A stretch of DNA of 64,000 nt from JBFLYH01 sp964630235. Lineage in GTDB: Bacteria; Oederibacteriota; JAAXVQ01; JAUVAV01. Below are positions 59,956-64,000 of this stretch, in pieces; within the stretch, counting starts at the first letter, position 1; every line of letters starts with the position of its first letter. A program made the position numbers and the translations under genes. The stretch lies in assembly GCA_964630235.1 (NCBI GenBank), contig CAZVUO010000001.1:1-64000 (forward strand), written 5' to 3'. The notes under the pieces were generated by a model, which made no database searches, was not told the DNA's origin, and worked only from the letters and a program-made list of their open reading frames with translations.

Positions 59956-60348
59956 GTGCGCGTGCTGCGCTGGATCTATATCCTAGCCGGCTGGCTGAGC
60001 CTGCTGGTGGGGCTGATCGGCGTCTGGCTGCCCCTGCTCCCCACCACGCCGTTCGTGCTGCTGGCGGCTTTTTGCTTCTCACAGGGGTCCAAACGCCTGC
60101 ATGACTGGCTGCGCAACAGCCGTCTTTTCGGCCCGATGATCCTGGATTGGGAAAAATACCACGGCATCCGGACCCCGGCCAAGGTCACCGCGACCGTTCT
60201 GATCGCGGGGTTGTTCGCGTACACCCTGATCGTTGTGGAAGTTCCGGCCTGGGTCAAACTCGTCCACCTGCTGATTTCGGTTTCCGTGCTGACCTTCCTC
60301 TGGACCCGGCCCGACCCGGCCGCCTGCGGCGTTCCGGACGAGACCTGA
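59956..60348 (+). CDS. DUF454 family inner-membrane protein (YbaN-like)
   Basis: The 130-residue protein starts with a GTG at 59956 with GGAGG about 8 bases upstream. Features of DUF454: LAGWLSLLVGLIGVWLPLLPTTPFVLLAAFCFSQGSKRLHDWL, then RLFGPMILDWEKYHGI, and two more helices. Function of the family is unknown. It is the last gene of the plus-strand PAP2-gloB run and is followed by a terminator. Confidence 0.92.
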   Translation: MRVLRWIYILAGWLSLLVGLIGVWLPLLPTTPFVLLAAFCFSQGSKRLHDWLRNSRLFGPMILDWEKYHGIRTPAKVTATVLIAGLFAYTLIVVEVPAWVKLVHLLISVSVLTFLWTRPDPAACGVPDET

Positions 60349-60375
60349 CCCCCGGCGTTCTCCGTTTAAAACCAG

Positions 60376-60411
60376 AGGGCCCTGCGCAAACGCGCAGGGC
60401 CCTTTTTAGTA
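60376..60411 (+). terminator. Rho-independent terminator after the DUF454 gene
   Basis: AGGGCCCTGCGC and GCGCAGGGCCCT form a perfect 12-bp stem with a 4-base loop, followed by TTTTTAG. It may serve both strands less well, as the upstream side is only AAAACCAG. Confidence 0.9.
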
Positions 60412-60427
60412 CGGGGATTTTTGCGAT

Positions 60428-60754
60428 TCAGCGCACGAACCGGCGGTTGTGCTTCTGGCAGTAGATGTTCCGGCTGGCCTGGTTCTGTTTGTGATGGAGG
60501 CGGGCGCGTTCACGGTACGTGAACCGACCGTCCCGATGCATGCGCTGGTCCATCCGGCGGATGTGCGTCTGCTGCCTTTCCAGATGACGGTACTCGCGGG
60601 GAGTCAGCTGGCCGTTGTTGCGGCCTTGTTCGATCCGCCGCTCCTGGTTCCGCTGCCGCTCATTGACGTTCGGATACCGCGTGTCAGCCAACGCCAAGCC
60701 TGACAACAGCAACGTGCCGCCCAAAGCAAACACTGCAACCAAACTCTTTTTCAT
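60428..60754 (-). CDS. small secreted basic protein, unknown function
   Basis: The 108-residue protein has a signal peptide (MKKSLVAVFALGGTLLLSGLALA) and a highly charged Arg/Gln/His-rich mature part (NERQRNQERRIEQGRNNGQL, RMDQRMHRDGRFTYRERARL). The repeated ...LTPREYRHLERQQTHI / FTYRERARLHHKQNQ pattern recalls EF-hand-like or Spy-like helices without clear metal ligands. Good ribosome site GGAGGTTGTC. No function assigned. Confidence 0.75.
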   Translation of the reverse strand: MKKSLVAVFALGGTLLLSGLALADTRYPNVNERQRNQERRIEQGRNNGQLTPREYRHLERQQTHIRRMDQRMHRDGRFTYRERARLHHKQNQASRNIYCQKHNRRFVR

Positions 60755-60889
60755 GACAACCTCCTGGGATCAGAGGGACCCGAAAGGTCCCGGTGTTGCA
60801 CCGGCCGGGTGCTGCTTCTATAAACCCGGCAGGCGCTGGAGGTTGCAGAAAATCAAACCTAAAAATATCCTCGCTCTTCCCTGACCCGG

Positions 60890-62050
60890 CTAGCTGATCT
60901 TTTTATCCCAGATCCGCATCTTCTTGTACACCTTGCCCCCGATCTTCTCGATGGGACCGATGATCGCGGTGTTGTCCTCCAGCTCCCACGACAGCTCGCC
61001 GTCCTTGATCCCGTGCTTTTTGCCGGATTCGAACGGATGTACGTAGAGATACGCGTCCAGGCCCAGGCCGCGGTACTTGGGCATGACCCCGGCCAGGAAC
61101 AGCCGCGCCCGCCTGAACTTGGGCTTGGGCTTCAGGAACAGGCGCCAGGCCAGGTTGAGCAGCTGCATGATTTCCTGCGCCCAGAAGGGGAATTTCCTGG
61201 CCCAGAAGGTGCACTCCATGTAGTCGTACAGCGAGCAGGCCATGCCTGCCGGTTCGCCGTTCGGGCCCTCGATGATGACCACCAGCCCCTCGGCGGCGAT
61301 CAATTGCATATTCTCGGCCAGTTCGGTAAACTGCCGTTCGGTGATGGGCGTGAACCCCCAGTTCTCGGCCCAGGCAGCCTCGTAAATGTCCATGATGATC
61401 CTAAAATCCTTCCGCGTCTGCTTCTTGTTCAGGTGCCGGAAAGTGAATCCCTTGCCTTCCATCTTTTGCCGGACGATCCGGGCGATGCGCTCCACGTTCT
61501 CCGGAATGGGTTTGGTCAGGTCGAGCGAAAACGCCACCACGTCCTTGCATTTTTCCATCTGGTAATTCTTGCACAGGTCCATGTAATAGGGCGGGTTATG
61601 CGGCATCATGAAATACCGGTGGGTGTCAAAACCCTCATAGAGCATGCCGATCTCGTCCTGGGTATCGCAGCTCATGGGGCCGCGCAGGACGGTCATGCCC
61701 TTGGCCCGGTGCCAGTCCCGCACCGCGTCAAAAAGCGCGTTGGCCGTTTCCTGGTCATTGCGGCATTCGAAGAAACCCCAGAAACCGGTGGTCTCGTGAA
61801 ACTTCTCATTGTGCCTGGGATTGGCGATGGCCGCGATCCGGCCCGTCACCCTGCCGTCCCGCAGGGCCAGGAAGAAGTCGCCGTCCCCGAACTCGAAGAA
61901 GGGGTGCCGGCGCTTGTCCACGCGCTTTTTCAGGTCCATGATTAAGTCAGGCGCCCAGTGGGGATCGTCCTGATAAATCTCCCACGCGAAGCGCATGAAC
62001 TGTTTCATGCCTTTTTTGTCGTCCGTGACCTTCTTGATCTCGACCGGCAT
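60890..62050 (-). CDS. GNAT-like acyltransferase, paralogue of the SPT-fused domain
   Basis: The ATG at 62050 with TTGGAGGG upstream gives 386 residues. It aligns along its length with residues 415-796 of the fusion at 25625. Shared blocks include WEIYQDDPHWAPDL, VTGRIAAIANPRHNE, TGFWGFFECRNDQE, MTVLRGPMSCDTQDEIG, FMMPHNPPYYMDL and DGELSWELEDNTAIIGPIEKIGGKVYKKMRIW. The central ARLFLAGVMPKYRGLGLDAYLY is the GNAT acyl-CoA-binding region. It may be an N-acyltransferase; substrate is inferred only. Confidence 0.8.
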   Translation of the reverse strand: MPVEIKKVTDDKKGMKQFMRFAWEIYQDDPHWAPDLIMDLKKRVDKRRHPFFEFGDGDFFLALRDGRVTGRIAAIANPRHNEKFHETTGFWGFFECRNDQETANALFDAVRDWHRAKGMTVLRGPMSCDTQDEIGMLYEGFDTHRYFMMPHNPPYYMDLCKNYQMEKCKDVVAFSLDLTKPIPENVERIARIVRQKMEGKGFTFRHLNKKQTRKDFRIIMDIYEAAWAENWGFTPITERQFTELAENMQLIAAEGLVVIIEGPNGEPAGMACSLYDYMECTFWARKFPFWAQEIMQLLNLAWRLFLKPKPKFRRARLFLAGVMPKYRGLGLDAYLYVHPFESGKKHGIKDGELSWELEDNTAIIGPIEKIGGKVYKKMRIWDKKIS

Positions 62051-62149
62051 TCGTGTTCCCTCCAAGGATTAAGATAAACCTGTTTATTCTATCGGTTTTG
62101 AGTGGATTTGCAACGGAATAGAGGAAAAAGAAGGGCTCCGGCCCGAGGA

Positions 62150-63385
62150 TCAGAAATAATATTTGACCGCTGTAAAGACGACGCTCGGATAAGCTCCGAA
62201 CTCGGACCTCCACCCCGTGGTTGAAGGGCTTGCCCCCGCGCTCCAGAACCCGCCCACCTGCCCCTCGACCTCGTCAGCCAGGCTCACGGTGAGGCCTGGA
62301 GCCGCCAGCAGCGAGCTGTCCGCCACGTTCCAAAGGACCTGCGCCGTGGCCGTCACCAATGGCGTGATCTGCACCGTGAGCCCGGGAGTCAGATAATGCC
62401 GTCCCAGGAGATACACCGCGCCTTGGGTGAAAGCGTCGCGGGAGAACAGGCCCAGGTAGTCAGCAGGGTCTGTCAGGCCGGCGCTGTTGAAATGGTACTC
62501 GATAAAGCCGTACCAGCCGTCCGCCAGATTGTAATCCGCGCCGATTGAGAACCGGAAATAATCCCCATCGAGCTGGCGGTCCGCGAACAGGCGGTCGAAA
62601 ACATATGCCGTCTCTATCCAGAGGCTGGCGCCGCCCACGGCCCGGGCCAGGTCCAGGCCGAGCAGGCCGTGATCGCGGAACTTCATCCACAGCAGGGTGA
62701 GGTCCGTTCCTTCCAGGTACACTTTGGGTTTCAGGAACCAGGCGCTCTGGTCATACCGGCCGTCGTGCCCCAGCACCCAGCCCGCGTCCATCTCCCCCAT
62801 TTCCCCCAAGGGCGCGCGGAAACGGAGCGCATCCACGCCTGAGCGTTCTTCCTTGTCAAGGGTTTGGTAGGTGAAGGGCGCGAGCACATCCGTGGGATTG
62901 ACCACCTTGGCTGAACCAAAGGCCACGGGCTGGCGGCCCACGATGAGGTCCCCAAAGCTGAACGACTTGGATACGAAGGCCCGGTCCAAATTCTGCGCCA
63001 GGGTGAAGCGGGCTTCCGGGTCCTGCTGATGGGGATAGAGGAGAGGGTCCAGGTCCGCGACCCGGTAAGCGGTGGCATCGGGCTGGGGCCAGGCCAGGAC
63101 CGCGGTCCCTGTCTCCTGGCTCAAGGTGGGCGTTAGTTCGTAGGCCGCGGCCACGGCCACTTCATCGGCAGGCTTCCACTCGCCTTTCAGGCGGAAAGGC
63201 ATGGTGGCCGTTCCCTGCGGCGGTTGGGACCCGTTCTCGCCGGCCGGCAGCAGCACGGTGAGATAGGTCTTATAGTAACCGCTCAGGTGCCAGGTCGCAT
63301 CCTCCGCGGCCCAAGCCGCGGCCCAAGCCCCGCCCACGGCCCCGAGCAGGCCGGCGGCCACACCCAGCGCCAGCCAGCGCTTCAT
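62150..63385 (-). CDS. outer-membrane beta-barrel protein
   Basis: The 411-residue protein has a signal peptide (LALGVAAGLLGAVGGAWAA), alternating amphipathic strands and a C-terminal Phe (VVFTAVKYYF), the BAM recognition pattern. WHLSGYYKTYLTVLLP and FGDLIVGRQPVAFGSAKVVNPTDV resemble phosphate-selective porin/DUF1302-like proteins found with LolCDE/MMPL-type exporters. Its ATG overlaps the ABC ATPase stop (ATGA), so it likely works with that transporter. Confidence 0.85.
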   Translation of the reverse strand: MKRWLALGVAAGLLGAVGGAWAAAWAAEDATWHLSGYYKTYLTVLLPAGENGSQPPQGTATMPFRLKGEWKPADEVAVAAAYELTPTLSQETGTAVLAWPQPDATAYRVADLDPLLYPHQQDPEARFTLAQNLDRAFVSKSFSFGDLIVGRQPVAFGSAKVVNPTDVLAPFTYQTLDKEERSGVDALRFRAPLGEMGEMDAGWVLGHDGRYDQSAWFLKPKVYLEGTDLTLLWMKFRDHGLLGLDLARAVGGASLWIETAYVFDRLFADRQLDGDYFRFSIGADYNLADGWYGFIEYHFNSAGLTDPADYLGLFSRDAFTQGAVYLLGRHYLTPGLTVQITPLVTATAQVLWNVADSSLLAAPGLTVSLADEVEGQVGGFWSAGASPSTTGWRSEFGAYPSVVFTAVKYYF

Positions 63386-64000
63386 TTCGCGGCTGGCCGG
63401 CGCCGCACGTCGTCTCGCTCGATCCGGCCGTCCTTGAGGGTGATCAGCCGCGTGGCGTGGTCCATAATGTGCTGGTCGTGGGTGGAAAAGATAAAGGTCA
63501 TGCCCCGCTTGCGGTTCAGCTCCGACATGATGTCGATCAGGCCCTCGCCGGTCTTGGAGTCAAGGTTGGCCGTGGGCTCGTCGGCCAGAATGATGTCCGG
63601 TCGCGAGACCATGGCCCGCGCCACGGCCACGCGCTGCTGCTGGCCGCCGGAGAGCTGGGCCGGCCGCCGGTCCTCGAAGCCCCGGAGGCCGACTTCGGCC
63701 AGGATCTCGGACACGCGGCGCGCCCGCTCCGGGGCCGGCACGCCCTGCAGGAGCATGATGTACTCAATGTTCTCGCGCGCGGACAGCACGGGGATGAGGT
63801 TGTAGGCCTGGAAGATGAACCCCACGTGGTCCCGCCGGAAATCCGAGAGCGCGGTCCCGCTCATCAGGCTGATATCCTGGCCTTTGAGAAAAACCCGGCC
63901 CGCAGTGGGTGCGTCCAGCCCGCTCACCAGGTTGAGAAATGAGGTCTTTCCCGAACCCGAAGGGCCGACCACGGCCGTGAATTCACCCTGCCGGATGGTC
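63382..64000 (-). CDS. ABC transporter ATP-binding protein, LolD/MacB type (partial, 5' end off window)
   Basis: About 206 residues are visible. The open frame continues past the right edge; the first residues seen are TIRQGEFTAVVGPSGSGKTSFLN. Walker A GPSGSGKT, Q-loop GFIFQAYNLIPVLSA, signature LSGGQQQRVAVARAM, Walker B IILADEPTANLDS and the H-loop FSTHD are intact. LolD/MacB-type ATPases drive mechanotransmission for lipoprotein or OM export. The overlap with an outer-membrane barrel gene supports an envelope export system whose permease is outside the window. Confidence 0.92.
   Translation of the reverse strand, partial: TIRQGEFTAVVGPSGSGKTSFLNLVSGLDAPTAGRVFLKGQDISLMSGTALSDFRRDHVGFIFQAYNLIPVLSARENIEYIMLLQGVPAPERARRVSEILAEVGLRGFEDRRPAQLSGGQQQRVAVARAMVSRPDIILADEPTANLDSKTGEGLIDIMSELNRKRGMTFIFSTHDQHIMDHATRLITLKDGRIERDDVRRRPAAK

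Noticed and set aside
1..64000. tRNA, rRNA, tmRNA or prophage genes
   Set aside because: No cloverleaf with CCA-type ends, rRNA core or phage structural/integrase motif was recognised by eye in the gaps. A covariance-model search would be needed to exclude small RNAs.

Overview
The window is a GC-rich bacterial chromosome segment carrying about 53 genes. It suggests a diderm bacterium of an uncultured lineage, probably near the FCB group or a neighbouring candidate phylum. The grounds are a PorV/PorQ-type barrel protein beside a protein with an NYPNPF-type C-terminal sorting domain, an outer-membrane barrel ending in Phe, LolD/MacB-type ABC machinery, a rod-shape operon, and a giant Thr/Pro-stalk surface protein. 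No rRNA, tRNA or marker was found that fixes the phylum, so this placement is inference.

Layout: 1-9.1 kb is a minus-strand cassette. A MerR regulator and a ComFB-family protein overlap by ATGA and lie upstream of one huge open frame. That frame starts at 8339 and runs off the left edge: signal peptide, beta-rich domains, four Ig-like domains, then about 1,270 residues of a ten-residue Thr/Pro repeat. An AT-rich divergent promoter region separates it from a plus-strand pair (9.3-13.3 kb): a secreted sorting-domain protein and a PorV-like barrel fused to TPRs. A BrnT/BrnA-like toxin-antitoxin pair follows.

14.7-22.2 kb (minus) holds rplU, rpmA, obg, proB, proA, nadD, a DUF4388 protein, two small membrane proteins and a response regulator. 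22.5-24.6 kb (plus) has an NAD-dependent epimerase and a TPR lipoprotein. 24.7-29 kb (minus) has an FMN reductase, a serine palmitoyltransferase-like enzyme fused to a GNAT-like domain, and cysE. 29.3-40.6 kb (minus) is the cell-shape block mreB, mreC, mreD, mrdA, rodA, then a B12/radical-SAM protein and RNase G. The order mre-mrd-rod-radicalSAM-rng-rplU-rpmA-obg-nadD is an ancient synteny, here split by inserted modules and repeats.

41-64 kb is mixed: ppiD, maf, an NlpC/P60 lipoprotein, a macro-domain protein, mazG, nagA-acpS, an HD-GYP response regulator, a nitroreductase/LysE/NosR-like redox cluster, a GH65 phosphorylase with a GT4 glycosyltransferase, a PAP2 enzyme, glyoxalase II, a DUF454 protein, a second GNAT-like protein paralogous to the cysE-side fusion, and an outer-membrane barrel overlapping a truncated ABC ATPase.

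Two themes stand out. First, an SPT/GNAT fusion, a GNAT paralogue, an Aur1-like PAP2 protein and an epimerase could together form a bacterial sphingolipid (ceramide) route; this is a hypothesis. Second, intergenic space is packed with several families of short palindromic elements, some of which supply stop codons or lie next to near-consensus promoters.
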